DNA of 64,000 bases from Jeotgalicoccus sp. (GTDB taxonomy: Bacteria; Bacillota; Bacilli; Staphylococcales; Salinicoccaceae). This document shows positions 53,638-62,450 of the stretch, piece after piece (positions within the stretch are counted from its first letter, which is position 1; the number at the start of each line of letters is the position of its first letter). The position numbers and the translations under genes are program-made. The notes below the pieces were generated by a model. It was given only the letters and a program-made list of their open reading frames with translations, did not search any database and was not told the origin of the DNA. Where the stretch lies: positions 62,001-126,000 of the forward strand of contig DONT01000010.1 of the NCBI GenBank assembly GCA_003513765.1, read 5' to 3'.

Positions 53638-53666
53638 ATTATACGAACATATGTTCGATTTTTCAA
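53638..53666 (-). promoter_or_regulatory. Promoter of the YolD gene with embedded LexA box
   Basis: On the minus strand TTGAAA (53666-53661) and TATAAT (53643-53638) are separated by 17 bases (53644-53660). Confidence 0.8.
53644..53657. promoter_or_regulatory. LexA (SOS) box
   Basis: CGAACATATGTTCG, a perfect palindrome and a full match to the Gram-positive LexA/DinR consensus. It fills most of the promoter spacer of the YolD gene. Confidence 0.93.
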
Positions 53667-53720
53667 GGCGGTTATTTATGTTAAGTTATAGAGGATATAA
53701 AAAGCGAGCGAGGAAATCAG

Positions 53721-54005
53721 ATGAGAAAGAAAATAGTATGGGGCATTATTACGGCAATTATACTTGCTGTTCTGCTGCTTCCATTAGTAGATAAAACGAG
53801 CGGTACAACACGGGTTATTGTTGATCATACAAGCGGCGAAATCGTTGCTCCAGTTTGCTATGATCAGGCAGATTTAACGAACTGGATAGATGAAATGTCA
53901 TTCAGCAATGCACTGAACGAACTGCAATATGAAGTGAGAGATGACTGTTCAAAGGAACATTTGCAGGAAGGCAAAACGAGCGTACTCATGAGAATATTCG
54001 AATAG
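53721..54005 (+). CDS. Hypothetical small membrane-anchored or secreted protein
   Basis: A 94-residue protein with an N-terminal hydrophobic segment (about residues 5-22, charged RKK before it) and a polar domain with two cysteines (APVCYDQ and DDCSKE) that could form a disulfide outside the cell. No family recognised. GAGGAAA precedes the ATG. It is divergent from the YolD gene; its own promoter is not clear, so SOS control is uncertain. Confidence 0.65.
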   Translation: MRKKIVWGIITAIILAVLLLPLVDKTSGTTRVIVDHTSGEIVAPVCYDQADLTNWIDEMSFSNALNELQYEVRDDCSKEHLQEGKTSVLMRIFE

Positions 54006-54197
54006 ATCAATGAAGACCGGGGCCGGTATGGTTTCGGTTTTTTTGATTTTTGGGAGAAAATGTTAAAAGTAATAAAATTAGTGTAAAAAGTTAACCAGTT
54101 TTGCTATTTTTGTGTTTAAGTAACTTTTTTAAAAGGAAATCGCTGTTTTCCCGTATATATAGGGTAGAAGGATCTTTTTTAAAAAGGAGGAAACTGA

Positions 54198-55172
54198 ATG
54201 TATTTAAACGACAGAAACACCACGGCGGAACTTTTACATTACAGAGCATTGAGTGTGAGGGGAGTTTTGAGTGTCGAAGATGCGAGGAATTTGAAGATAT
54301 ACGAAAGCGGTTTTTCCGGGGAATATTTATACGATAAAATATTCGATGAAGTCGGACATGACAACTTGTATATTTTTCGGGATGTTTATCTTGCTGTGGG
54401 TAAGTCAGGCGCGCAGTATGACAGTATTATTATTGCGGATGATGTGATTACCGTGAATGAAATTAAAAATTACAGCGACGAATATTATTATAAGAATGGG
54501 CGCTTCATTAAAAATGGAGAAGTCGTCCCCGATAATCCATTTACGCAGGTAGATCGTGCAGTCGGGAAGCTGTATCGTAAATGCAGGAACGCTAAAATTT
54601 CGACCGAAATTAAAAGCAAGGTGATATTTCCAAACGATGATTTTAGATTGTATTCGGAAGATACTTCAATCTGGAAAAATGTTGTCATTCGTATGGATTT
54701 GAAGAAGTACTTCCGGCAGTTTAAAGACAGTTATAATACGGAGAAAGCGGGCAGCTTGGTGTCTGTAATCCGAGCACATATCTCACCGAATCCATATTTT
54801 AACGGACGTTCTAATGTTGACCGGCTTCGTACCGGATTGTACTGCGGCAGCTGCGGAGATTTTAATCTGATAAAAACCCGTTACCATCGTCAGTGCGTGA
54901 GTTGCGGAACGAAAGAATCCAATGAAACCCATATGCTTCGTGTAATGAGTGATTATAAATACTTATTTTACGGTGAGGTGATGACGAGGAGATCTATACT
55001 TGAGCTGATAGGAAATGAATTCGATAAAAAAGTAGTTTATCGTGCATTCTTGAAACACTGTGATGCACATAAGCAAGGGAATCAGATGTATTATGCGTTT
55101 AAGTATTATGATTTTGATGATGCATATAAACAGACCAAAAAATTTATGAAACATAGAGATTATTTAGCGTGA
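54198..55172 (+). CDS. NERD nuclease-related domain protein with zinc ribbon
   Basis: A 324-residue protein. The NERD domain spans about residues 38-150, with GFSGE (38-42), YDSIII containing Asp75, and VNEIKNY containing Glu88 and Lys90, the PD-(D/E)XK-like core. A zinc ribbon follows (Cys216, Cys219, Cys233, Cys236) and a basic C-terminus. NERD proteins are thought to be nucleases in DNA processing or defence, but most are uncharacterised. AAAAGGAGG precedes the ATG. Single gene, followed by a tandem repeat array. Confidence 0.85.
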   Translation: MYLNDRNTTAELLHYRALSVRGVLSVEDARNLKIYESGFSGEYLYDKIFDEVGHDNLYIFRDVYLAVGKSGAQYDSIIIADDVITVNEIKNYSDEYYYKNGRFIKNGEVVPDNPFTQVDRAVGKLYRKCRNAKISTEIKSKVIFPNDDFRLYSEDTSIWKNVVIRMDLKKYFRQFKDSYNTEKAGSLVSVIRAHISPNPYFNGRSNVDRLRTGLYCGSCGDFNLIKTRYHRQCVSCGTKESNETHMLRVMSDYKYLFYGEVMTRRSILELIGNEFDKKVVYRAFLKHCDAHKQGNQMYYAFKYYDFDDAYKQTKKFMKHRDYLA

Positions 55173-55186
55173 AATAGATGACAGAC

Positions 55187-55298
55187 CCCGTCACCAATCT
55201 CGTGAAGGGACCCGCGCGTCTTTGAAACCCGTCACGAATCCCATGAAGGGATCCGCGCGTCTTTGAAACCCGTCACGAATCTCATGAAGGGACCCGCC
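55187..55298. repeat. Tandem repeat, 41-bp period, nearly three copies
   Basis: Units start at 55187, 55228 and 55269. Each begins CCCGTCACNAATCYCRTGAA and GGG, with TCA..TGA and CCC..GGG complementary arms, then a CGCGCGTCTTTGAAA linker in the first two. The arms resemble the CCCGTCA repeat at 37.8 kb. No gene in it. Confidence 0.85.
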
Positions 55299-55334
55299 GG
55301 CCTGACAATACACAACCACCCCCAAAAACAACAG

Positions 55335-55359
55335 AAAACCCGCCATCAAGGCGGGTTTT
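55335..55359. terminator. Terminator between NERD gene region and ppaC
   Basis: AAAACCCGCC and GGCGGGTTTT around ATCAA; flanked so that it can serve the minus-strand ppaC. Confidence 0.9.
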
Positions 55360-55370
55360 CACAATATATT

Positions 55371-56297
55371 CTATAAATCAGCTAGTGCTTTTGTAATGTT
55401 AGGAACGACTTGCTTCTTGCGGGAAACAACACCCTCTAAGATTGCTGTGTTCTGATCGAGTGCAACGTCGAATGCGCGTTCTACCGATAAGAATTCAGGT
55501 CCGAGAGCAAGTACTTTAGAATTGGAGTTCAGAATGTCTGTCACAATCAGTGTAAACAGGTCGTAGCCGTCTTTTTCGATTTCGCTGTTAATCGCGATTT
55601 CGATTTCTTCGCGGCGTGCGAATACTTCGTCTACGTCAACGACGTTAACTTGTGCGATTCGCACGCTTTTATCGCCGATGTCGAATGTTTTGGCATCGCC
55701 TGTAATTAACTGACTAGCTGTTTTATCAGCAGTTGATGCGCCTGCTTTAAGCATTTCAAGGCCGTAAGCTTCCAGGTCAACACCTGCGATGTCTTTAAGT
55801 TCAGCTGCTGCATCGATGTCTTCTTCTGTCGTTGTCGGAGATTTGAATAATAATGTGTCCGAGATAATTGCAGAGAGCATCAATCCCGCAGATTCTTTTG
55901 AGATTGTTAAGTTATTTTCTTTGTAGACTTTGTTCAGGATTGTCGCTGTACAGCCGACTGGCTCAGCACGGTAGTAAAGCGGGCCTTCTGTTTCAAAGTT
56001 TGCAATTCTGTGGTGGTCGAATACTTTCGTTACTGTCGCATTTTCAATACCGGGAGCGGATTGCTGTTTTTCATTGTGATCGACTAAAATAACTTCGTCG
56101 CCGGCGCCGACTTCATTTAGTAAAGCAGGTGCCTCCACACCGAAGTGTTCAAGGGCATATGCTGTTTCGCTGCTTATTTCACCCAGGCGGTACGGTACTG
56201 CATCGTTGCCGAGTTGAGTTTCAATATCAGCAGCTACAAGTGCTGATGTAACTGTATCTGTATCAGGATTTTGGTGACCGAATATTTTTTGTGTCAT
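55371..56297 (-). CDS. ppaC: Manganese-dependent inorganic pyrophosphatase
   Basis: A 308-residue family II pyrophosphatase with the DHH domain. GHQNPDTDTVTSALVA at the N-terminus, LVDHNE and VFDHHRIANF supply the manganese ligands, and SRKKQVVPNI near the C-terminus is the substrate-binding SRKKQ. Removes pyrophosphate from biosynthetic reactions such as those of purF, pncB and nadE. AAAGGAGAC precedes the ATG. Confidence 0.97.
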   Translation of the reverse strand: MTQKIFGHQNPDTDTVTSALVAADIETQLGNDAVPYRLGEISSETAYALEHFGVEAPALLNEVGAGDEVILVDHNEKQQSAPGIENATVTKVFDHHRIANFETEGPLYYRAEPVGCTATILNKVYKENNLTISKESAGLMLSAIISDTLLFKSPTTTEEDIDAAAELKDIAGVDLEAYGLEMLKAGASTADKTASQLITGDAKTFDIGDKSVRIAQVNVVDVDEVFARREEIEIAINSEIEKDGYDLFTLIVTDILNSNSKVLALGPEFLSVERAFDVALDQNTAILEGVVSRKKQVVPNITKALADL

Positions 56298-56482
56298 TAC
56301 TGTCTGTCTCCTTTTTCTTTATACTAAAATTATATATGATTATATTTTAACATTACTGCTTTTATCTATCTATATCTTAGTTTTTAAAATCACCGGATAA
56401 TAGTGTATTCAAAACGTTCATCTAATAAGTTTATATGATAAAATTAAAGCAAATATATTGTTAATGCACAGGAGATGGATGT

Positions 56483-57934
56483 ATGTACCAGTATAAAGAT
56501 GACAGCTTCATGCTGCACACGGATTTATATCAGATCAACATGGCAAAAACTTACTATGAACAGGGGATACATGAACGTCAGACAATTTTTGATTTGTATT
56601 TCAGAAAGATGCCTTTTGAAAACGGCTATGCTGTTTTTGCTGGTCTATCGCATATTATCGATTATTTGGAGAAATTGCATTTCTCAGACAGCGATATCGA
56701 ATATTTAAGAACGCTCGGCTACAGTGACGGCTTTTTAAATTACTTAAAAACAGTCCGTTTTACGGGAACGCTCCGTTCGATGGCTGAAGGGGAAACAGTA
56801 TTTAATAATGAACCGCTTGTGCAGGTCGAGGCGACGCTGGTTGAGGCTCAGCTGATTGAAACGGCACTGCTCAATATCGTGAACTTCCAGACGCTGATCG
56901 CAACGAAAGCGAGCCGCATCAGACAATTGGTGCCAAACGACAACTTAATGGAATTCGGCACGCGCCGCGCACACGAATTCGATGCTGCTTTATGGGGCGC
57001 ACGCGCTGCGGTTATCGGCGGTTTCGACGGCACGAGCAATGTCAGAGCGGCGAAATTGTTCGGCTTAAAACCGAGCGGGACGCACGCTCATGCAATGGTG
57101 CAGGCGTACGGCAATGACTACGATGCGTTTAAGGCATATGCTGAAACGCACTACGACTGCGTATTTTTAGTCGATACATTCGACACATTAAAATCAGGTA
57201 TTCCGACAGCGATTAAAATAGCGGATGAATTCGGCGATAAAATTAATTTCAAAGGTATCAGAATAGATTCAGGTGACATTGCCTATTTGACGAAGCAGGC
57301 TCGCAAAATGCTTGACGATGCCGGCTACAAAGAGGCGCAGATTATCGTCTCAAATGACCTCGATGAAGTGACGATTTTATCATTAATGTCACAGGGCGCT
57401 AAAGTCGACGGCTGGGGCATCGGTACGAAACTGATTACAGCTTATGACAATCCGGCACTTGGTGCGGTCTATAAACTTGCTGCGATTCAAAATGAAACAG
57501 GCGACTGGCAGAACCGTATGAAAATTTCCGGAAATGTTGAAAAAACGACGACACCCGGCAAGAAGAAGGTTTACCGCATCATAAATAAGGAAACAGAAAT
57601 GTCAGAGGGAGATTATATTGCATTTCATGATGAAGTCATCGATACTGACAAGCCGCTTCTGATGTTCCATCCGGTCCATCCGATGAAACGGAAATTGATT
57701 AAATCATTTGAACCTGTTGAGCTGCTTCATGATGTGTTCATCGACGGTAAGTCTGTTTACAGTGCGCCGTCAGTCGATGAGATGCAGCAGAACTGCCGGC
57801 AGAGCCTCGATACGATTTGGGAAGAAACGAAACGTTTCTTAAACCCGCAGGAATATCCGGTGGATTTATCGACTGAATTATGGAATGTAAAAAATGATCT
57901 CATAGAAGAACTTTCAAATAATATATTGGAGTGA
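56483..57934 (+). CDS. pncB: Nicotinate phosphoribosyltransferase
   Basis: A 483-residue enzyme that makes nicotinate mononucleotide from nicotinate and PRPP. HTDLYQINMAKTYYEQG at the N-terminus, EFGTRRAHEFDAALWGARAA (about residues 155-174), GTHAHAMVQAYG with the phosphorylated-type His, and IRIDSGDIAYL are diagnostic. AGGAGATGG precedes ATG 56483. 6 bases before nadE; together a NAD salvage unit. Confidence 0.96.
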   Translation: MYQYKDDSFMLHTDLYQINMAKTYYEQGIHERQTIFDLYFRKMPFENGYAVFAGLSHIIDYLEKLHFSDSDIEYLRTLGYSDGFLNYLKTVRFTGTLRSMAEGETVFNNEPLVQVEATLVEAQLIETALLNIVNFQTLIATKASRIRQLVPNDNLMEFGTRRAHEFDAALWGARAAVIGGFDGTSNVRAAKLFGLKPSGTHAHAMVQAYGNDYDAFKAYAETHYDCVFLVDTFDTLKSGIPTAIKIADEFGDKINFKGIRIDSGDIAYLTKQARKMLDDAGYKEAQIIVSNDLDEVTILSLMSQGAKVDGWGIGTKLITAYDNPALGAVYKLAAIQNETGDWQNRMKISGNVEKTTTPGKKKVYRIINKETEMSEGDYIAFHDEVIDTDKPLLMFHPVHPMKRKLIKSFEPVELLHDVFIDGKSVYSAPSVDEMQQNCRQSLDTIWEETKRFLNPQEYPVDLSTELWNVKNDLIEELSNNILE

Positions 57935-57940
57935 TTTGCT

Positions 57941-58759
57941 ATGGATAAACTGCAGCAGCACATAATAGATGAACTGCACGTGAAGCCGGAAATCGATCCG
58001 GCAGCAGAAACACGTGAAATTATTGATTTTCTAAAAGGCTACGTTAAAAAATATGATTTTATTAAAAGTTTTGTTCTCGGCATTTCGGGCGGACAGGACT
58101 CGACGCTGCTCGGTAAAATTGCCCAGCTTGCCGTTGATGAACTGAATGAAGAAGGACACAGCATTAAATTTTACGGGGTGCGTCTGCCTTACGGACAGCA
58201 GCGCGACGAAGACGATGCGCGTGATGCAATGGAATTTATCGGCCCGAGCATTGAAACGACAGTCAATATTAAACCGGCGGTTGATGCCGGCGTTAAGGCG
58301 CTGTCAGACAGCGGTTATGAATTAAGCGACTTTGTCGAAGGCAACGAAAAAGCGCGCGAACGCATGAAAGTCCAGTACGCGATTGCTGCCCATACCGGCG
58401 GTGTTGTCCTCGGTACAGATCATGCGGCTGAAGCACTGACCGGTTTTTATACGAAACACGGTGACGGAGCGGCAGATCTTGCACCGCTGACAGGATTGAA
58501 CAAACGCCAGGGACGGGATATTATGAAGTATCTCGGGTCACCGGCTCATCTGTATGAAAAAATTCCAACAGCTGATTTGGAAGACGATAAACCGCTGTTA
58601 AGTGATGAAGAAGCACTCGGTGTGACTTATGAGCATATCGATGACTTTTTAGAAGGAAAGTCAGTGCCGGATGAAGCGTATAACAGAATCAAAACGTTAT
58701 ATTATCAGTCTCAGCACAAACGCGATTTACCTTATAATCGCTACAATTTACCAGTTTAA
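57941..58759 (+). CDS. nadE: NAD synthetase (ammonia dependent)
   Basis: A 272-residue enzyme that amidates nicotinate adenine dinucleotide. The PP-loop is GISGGQDSTLLGKI (about residues 47-60); VQYAIAAHTGGVVLGTDHAAE and FYTKHGDGAADLAPL follow. No glutaminase domain, so it uses free ammonia. Length normal for the small form. Confidence 0.97.
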   Translation: MDKLQQHIIDELHVKPEIDPAAETREIIDFLKGYVKKYDFIKSFVLGISGGQDSTLLGKIAQLAVDELNEEGHSIKFYGVRLPYGQQRDEDDARDAMEFIGPSIETTVNIKPAVDAGVKALSDSGYELSDFVEGNEKARERMKVQYAIAAHTGGVVLGTDHAAEALTGFYTKHGDGAADLAPLTGLNKRQGRDIMKYLGSPAHLYEKIPTADLEDDKPLLSDEEALGVTYEHIDDFLEGKSVPDEAYNRIKTLYYQSQHKRDLPYNRYNLPV

Positions 58760-58785
58760 TTAGAGAGAAAAGGCAGGTTTAGATT

Positions 58786-59442
58786 ATGCTTCAAGCAATT
58801 TCAGAAAGTCCGATGCTGATGATATTAGTTATATTTGTTATTAATATTATCTACGTTACATTCTTAACCATGCGGACAATAATGACATTAAAAGGATACC
58901 GCTTTGTCGCGGCTGCCTTTAGTATTTTAGAGACATTTGTTTACGTTATCGGACTCGGACTTGTACTCGATAACCTTGATCGCCCGCAGAATATCGTCGC
59001 TTACGCGCTCGGTTTCGGAGTCGGGATATTAGTCGGAACAAAAATAGAAGAAAAGCTGGCGCTCGGCTACACTGTAGTTAATGTGACAACAGCGAAAAAA
59101 GACATCGATCTGCCGAATGACCTGCGTAATTTAGGTTACGGCGTCACGCACGGTCATCAGTATGGGCGTGACGGACAGCGTACGGTAATGCAAATATTAA
59201 CGCCGAGAAAATATGAGCGCAAATTAATCGAAACGATAAAAGAACTCGATGACAGAGCGTTTATCATTTCTCATGAACCGAAGAATATTCACGGCGGCTT
59301 CTGGACGAAAGGGCTCAGCAGACGCAAGATGAGCAATTACGAACCGGAAAATGTTGAAGAAGTGCTTGAGGAAGTATACGAAGCACAGGAGCAGGGTGAC
59401 GTTGATGGCACAGCACAAAAAACCGAAAAAAAAGAAATTTAA
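58786..59442 (+). CDS. DUF2179/UPF0316 membrane protein (YebE type)
   Basis: A 218-residue protein with about three membrane segments (residues 10-95) and a cytoplasmic DUF2179 domain (GHQYGRDGQRTVMQILTPRK). B. subtilis YebE has the same plan and also lies next to yebG and the purine genes. The role is unknown. Overlaps the next gene by 38 bases. Confidence 0.9.
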   Translation: MLQAISESPMLMILVIFVINIIYVTFLTMRTIMTLKGYRFVAAAFSILETFVYVIGLGLVLDNLDRPQNIVAYALGFGVGILVGTKIEEKLALGYTVVNVTTAKKDIDLPNDLRNLGYGVTHGHQYGRDGQRTVMQILTPRKYERKLIETIKELDDRAFIISHEPKNIHGGFWTKGLSRRKMSNYEPENVEEVLEEVYEAQEQGDVDGTAQKTEKKEI

Positions 59443-59617
59443 AGTAGAAGAAGGCCAAGCGCTGTCAGATGTACTGGCAGCGATGAAAACGGAAGGCTAT
59501 CAGCCGGTAAGAAGATTTGAGCAGCCTGTTTTCAAAGAAGAAAATGGCGAAATTACTGTATCGCATCAGGAAATTATGTTTGAAGGCAAATTAATGAATG
59601 AGGATGAACCGAAATGA
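59405..59617 (+). CDS. NETI-motif protein (YebG type)
   Basis: A 70-residue protein. The Lys-rich start KKPKKKKFKVEEGQ is followed by AMKTEGYQPVRRFEQPVF and IMFEGKL, matching YebG; the NETI tetrapeptide that names the family is replaced by GQAL here. ATG 59405 lies inside the yebE-like gene after GGGTGACG. ATGA overlap with purB. Confidence 0.82.
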   Translation: MAQHKKPKKKKFKVEEGQALSDVLAAMKTEGYQPVRRFEQPVFKEENGEITVSHQEIMFEGKLMNEDEPK

Positions 59618-60909
59618 TACCCAGATATTCAAGAGAAGAAATGACAAAGATTTGGACAGAGGAAAACAGATTTGATGCATGGCTGGAAGTTGAGATTCTC
59701 GCCTCGGAAGCATGGGCGGAGCTCGGTGTAATTCCTAAAGATGAAGTTAAAAATATTCGTCCGAATGCACGCATTGATGTGGACCGCATTAAAGAAATTG
59801 AAGAGGAAACACGTCACGATGTCGTGGCATTTACACGCCAGATTTCAGAAACTTTAGGTGAAGAAAAGAAATGGGTTCACTACGGCCTGACATCAACAGA
59901 CGTCGTGGATACTGCGCAGAGCTACATATTGAAACAGGCGAACGAAATTATCGAGCAGGATCTTAATAATTTTATCGAAATTTTAGCTGATAAAGCGCGC
60001 GAACATAAACATACATTAATGATGGGGCGTACACACGGTGTTCATGCAGAGCCGACATCATTCGGTATCAAAATGGCTTTATGGCACCAGGAAATGACAC
60101 GTAATCTGAAGCGTTTTAAAGATGTCCGTGAAGAAATTGAAGTTGGCAAAATGAGCGGAGCAGTCGGCACATTTGCCAATATTCCGCCGGAAGTTGAAGA
60201 ATACGTATGTAAACATTTAGGTCTGACTCCTGCACCTGTTTCGACACAGACACTGCAGCGTGACCGTCATGCTCACTATGTTGCGGTACTGGCACTGATT
60301 GCAACATCTGTTGAGAAATTTGCAGTGGAAATCAGACATCTGCAAAAAACAGAAACACGCGAAGTTGAAGAAGCATTTGCTAAAGGCCAGAAAGGTTCAA
60401 GTGCAATGCCGCACAAACGTAACCCGATTGGCAGTGAAAATGTTACAGGTATCGCACGCGTTATCCGCGGCTATGTTTCAACAGCGTATGAAAATGTTCC
60501 GCTGTGGCACGAACGTGATATTTCACATTCATCTGCAGAGAGAATTATGCTGCCTGACGTGACGATAGCACTGAACTACATGTTAAACCGTTTCGGTCGA
60601 ATCATGAAAAATCTGACGGTATTCCCTGAAAATATGAAGGCGAATATCGACAAAACTTTCGGTCTTGTATACTCTCAGCAAGTGATGCTGACATTAATCG
60701 ATAAAGGACTTTCACGCGAAGAAGCTTATGATTTAGTCCAGCCGAAAGCGATGGAGTCATGGGAAACAAAAGTGCCGTTACGTGAGCTTGCAGGAAAAGA
60801 TCCGCGCATTCAGGAAGTCCTGACAACAGAAGAGCTTAATGAGTGCTTTAACGAGAATCATCACCTGAGCCGTGTAGATACTATATTTAAACGTGCAGGA
60901 CTGGAATAA
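59614..60909 (+). CDS. purB: Adenylosuccinate lyase
   Basis: A 431-residue enzyme that splits SAICAR and adenylosuccinate. HYGLTSTDVVDTAQS (about residues 89-103), GRTHGVHAEPTSFG (catalytic His) and the signature GSSAMPHKRNPIGSEN (about 262-277) are complete. In B. subtilis purB lies inside the pur operon after purK; here it is on its own about 24 kb away with the yebE/yebG genes. It overlaps the preceding gene by 4 bases. Confidence 0.97.
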   Translation: MIPRYSREEMTKIWTEENRFDAWLEVEILASEAWAELGVIPKDEVKNIRPNARIDVDRIKEIEEETRHDVVAFTRQISETLGEEKKWVHYGLTSTDVVDTAQSYILKQANEIIEQDLNNFIEILADKAREHKHTLMMGRTHGVHAEPTSFGIKMALWHQEMTRNLKRFKDVREEIEVGKMSGAVGTFANIPPEVEEYVCKHLGLTPAPVSTQTLQRDRHAHYVAVLALIATSVEKFAVEIRHLQKTETREVEEAFAKGQKGSSAMPHKRNPIGSENVTGIARVIRGYVSTAYENVPLWHERDISHSSAERIMLPDVTIALNYMLNRFGRIMKNLTVFPENMKANIDKTFGLVYSQQVMLTLIDKGLSREEAYDLVQPKAMESWETKVPLRELAGKDPRIQEVLTTEELNECFNENHHLSRVDTIFKRAGLE

Positions 60910-61586
60910 TGAAAGTATCAAGACTAATTATCGCAGCACTCGCCGCATTTGTTCTTACGGCGTGCAGCAGTGAAGCTCCAGAGGAAATAGAAGCTGTCGG
61001 CTTTACGAAAAGCTATGAGCCGCTAACATTCAGCGATCTGGACGTCCCGGTGAATATTGAAGTCATCGACGGTATTACATATGCTGACGGCGTACTGATT
61101 GTGAATAAAGAAATACCATTACCGGCAGATTATAATCCGGAAATGCAGCCTGAAGTTATCGATGCTTATACGGCACTGTTTGAAGACGGGGCGGAGCAGG
61201 GATTAAATTTTGAACTGGTGAGCGGCTTTAGAAGCTATGACTACCAGGCAGGATTGTATAACAACTATGTGGCACAGGACGGCAAGGAAGCAGCTGACAG
61301 ATACAGCGCGGAGCCTGGTCATTCCGAACATCAGACAGGTCTCGCGATAGACGTCGGTTCCTATGACAGTGCAGTGCTGCTGCAGACATCATTTGAATAT
61401 ACTCCTGAATTCCAGTGGCTGAAAGATGTCGCGCATGAATATGGATTTATTATCCGTTACATGAAAGGCAAGGAAGATATTACCGGCTATATGTACGAAC
61501 CGTGGCATTTAAGATATGTCGGGGACAAGGCGCCGGCTATATACGAAAGCGGATTGACGCTTGAAGAATACTTTGAACTAGATTAA
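60909..61586 (+). CDS. VanY/LdcB-type D,D-carboxypeptidase lipoprotein
   Basis: A 225-residue M15B peptidase. Signal peptide with lipobox LTAC (Cys19), then GFRSYDYQAGLYNNYV, SEHQTGLAIDVG (zinc ligands His and Asp, about residues 137-148) and EPWHLRYVG (catalytic and zinc His). It trims D-Ala from peptidoglycan stem peptides at the cell surface. Start overlaps the purB stop by one base (TAATG), followed by a very strong terminator. Confidence 0.92.
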   Translation: MKVSRLIIAALAAFVLTACSSEAPEEIEAVGFTKSYEPLTFSDLDVPVNIEVIDGITYADGVLIVNKEIPLPADYNPEMQPEVIDAYTALFEDGAEQGLNFELVSGFRSYDYQAGLYNNYVAQDGKEAADRYSAEPGHSEHQTGLAIDVGSYDSAVLLQTSFEYTPEFQWLKDVAHEYGFIIRYMKGKEDITGYMYEPWHLRYVGDKAPAIYESGLTLEEYFELD

Positions 61587-61597
61587 ATATAATAATT

Positions 61598-61644
61598 AAC
61601 CCGTACGCCAGCTTTCTGGGAGGAAAGCTGGCGTACGGGTTTTG
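61598..61644. terminator. Strong terminator with 19-bp perfect stem
   Basis: AACCCGTACGCCAGCTTTC and its exact complement around TGGGAG, followed by TTTT. Confidence 0.92.
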
Positions 61645-61766
61645 TCTATCGCATGTTCGAAGAATATTCTCTTTTAAAGCTTATATTTTCTGTCTTCTGC
61701 TTTAATGTTTTTTGGTATATAAAAATGATATAATCATCATATGAATTTTATAAAGGATATGGTCTC

Positions 61767-62435
61767 ATGAAGCGACAGGCAAAGCATATATTTAAACTGG
61801 ATCCGGCTAAAGAAATCGATGACAGTACGCTTGAAAAAATTGTGAAATCCGGTACGGATTTAATATTGGTCAGCGGCACTGATAATGTAACTGAGAAAAA
61901 TGTTTACGGACTGCTCAGCCGCATCAGGGCGTTTGATGTTAAGGCGGCACTTGAAATATCGCATCCGGATGCAGCAGTACCCGGCTTTGATCATTATTTT
62001 GTTCCAACGGTCATTAATACAGATGACGTTAATTTTACACATGGTATGCTCGTTGAAGCTTTGATGGAATATCATGATTTTATCGATTACGAGAGTATTT
62101 CCCTGCTGCCTTATATTATAATGAATCAGGAATGCAAAGCGTTTAAACATGCGAACTGTCATGCTGTATGCGATGAGGAGTTTATCGCAATGATTCACAT
62201 GCTCGATAAATTATACAAAATGGATTACATATATATAGAATACAGCGGTGCTTTCGGCGACCGGGAGTTGGTTAAAGAAGCATACGAAGCTGCAGAACAT
62301 GCACGCATCGTTTACGGCGGCGGTATTGTATCGAAGGAAACTGCCAAAGAGATGGACAGTGTCAGCGATATAATGGTTGTCGGCAATATTATTTATGACG
62401 ATGCTGAAAAGGCATTAGAAACTATCATTTACTAA
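61767..62435 (+). CDS. pcrB: Heptaprenylglyceryl phosphate synthase
   Basis: A 222-residue TIM-barrel prenyltransferase that joins heptaprenyl diphosphate to glycerol-1-phosphate. HIFKLDPAKEIDD at the N-terminus, YIEYSGAFGDRELV (about residues 155-168), VYGGGIVSKETAKEM and VVGNIIYDD are conserved in PcrB. Directly upstream of pcrA, as usual in Firmicutes. A TATAAT-like element lies near 61730. Confidence 0.95.
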   Translation: MKRQAKHIFKLDPAKEIDDSTLEKIVKSGTDLILVSGTDNVTEKNVYGLLSRIRAFDVKAALEISHPDAAVPGFDHYFVPTVINTDDVNFTHGMLVEALMEYHDFIDYESISLLPYIIMNQECKAFKHANCHAVCDEEFIAMIHMLDKLYKMDYIYIEYSGAFGDRELVKEAYEAAEHARIVYGGGIVSKETAKEMDSVSDIMVVGNIIYDDAEKALETIIY

Positions 62436-62450
62436 ATTGGAGTTTTTATA

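Noticed and set aside
54010..54046. Hairpin with T-run after the 94-aa gene as a terminator
   Set aside because: Only ACCG and CGGT pair with several possible registers; the stem is too weak to call.
54146..54168. GTTTTC..GGGTAG as a sigma-B promoter before the NERD gene
   Set aside because: The spacer is 11 bases and both boxes deviate, so it falls below what I can support.
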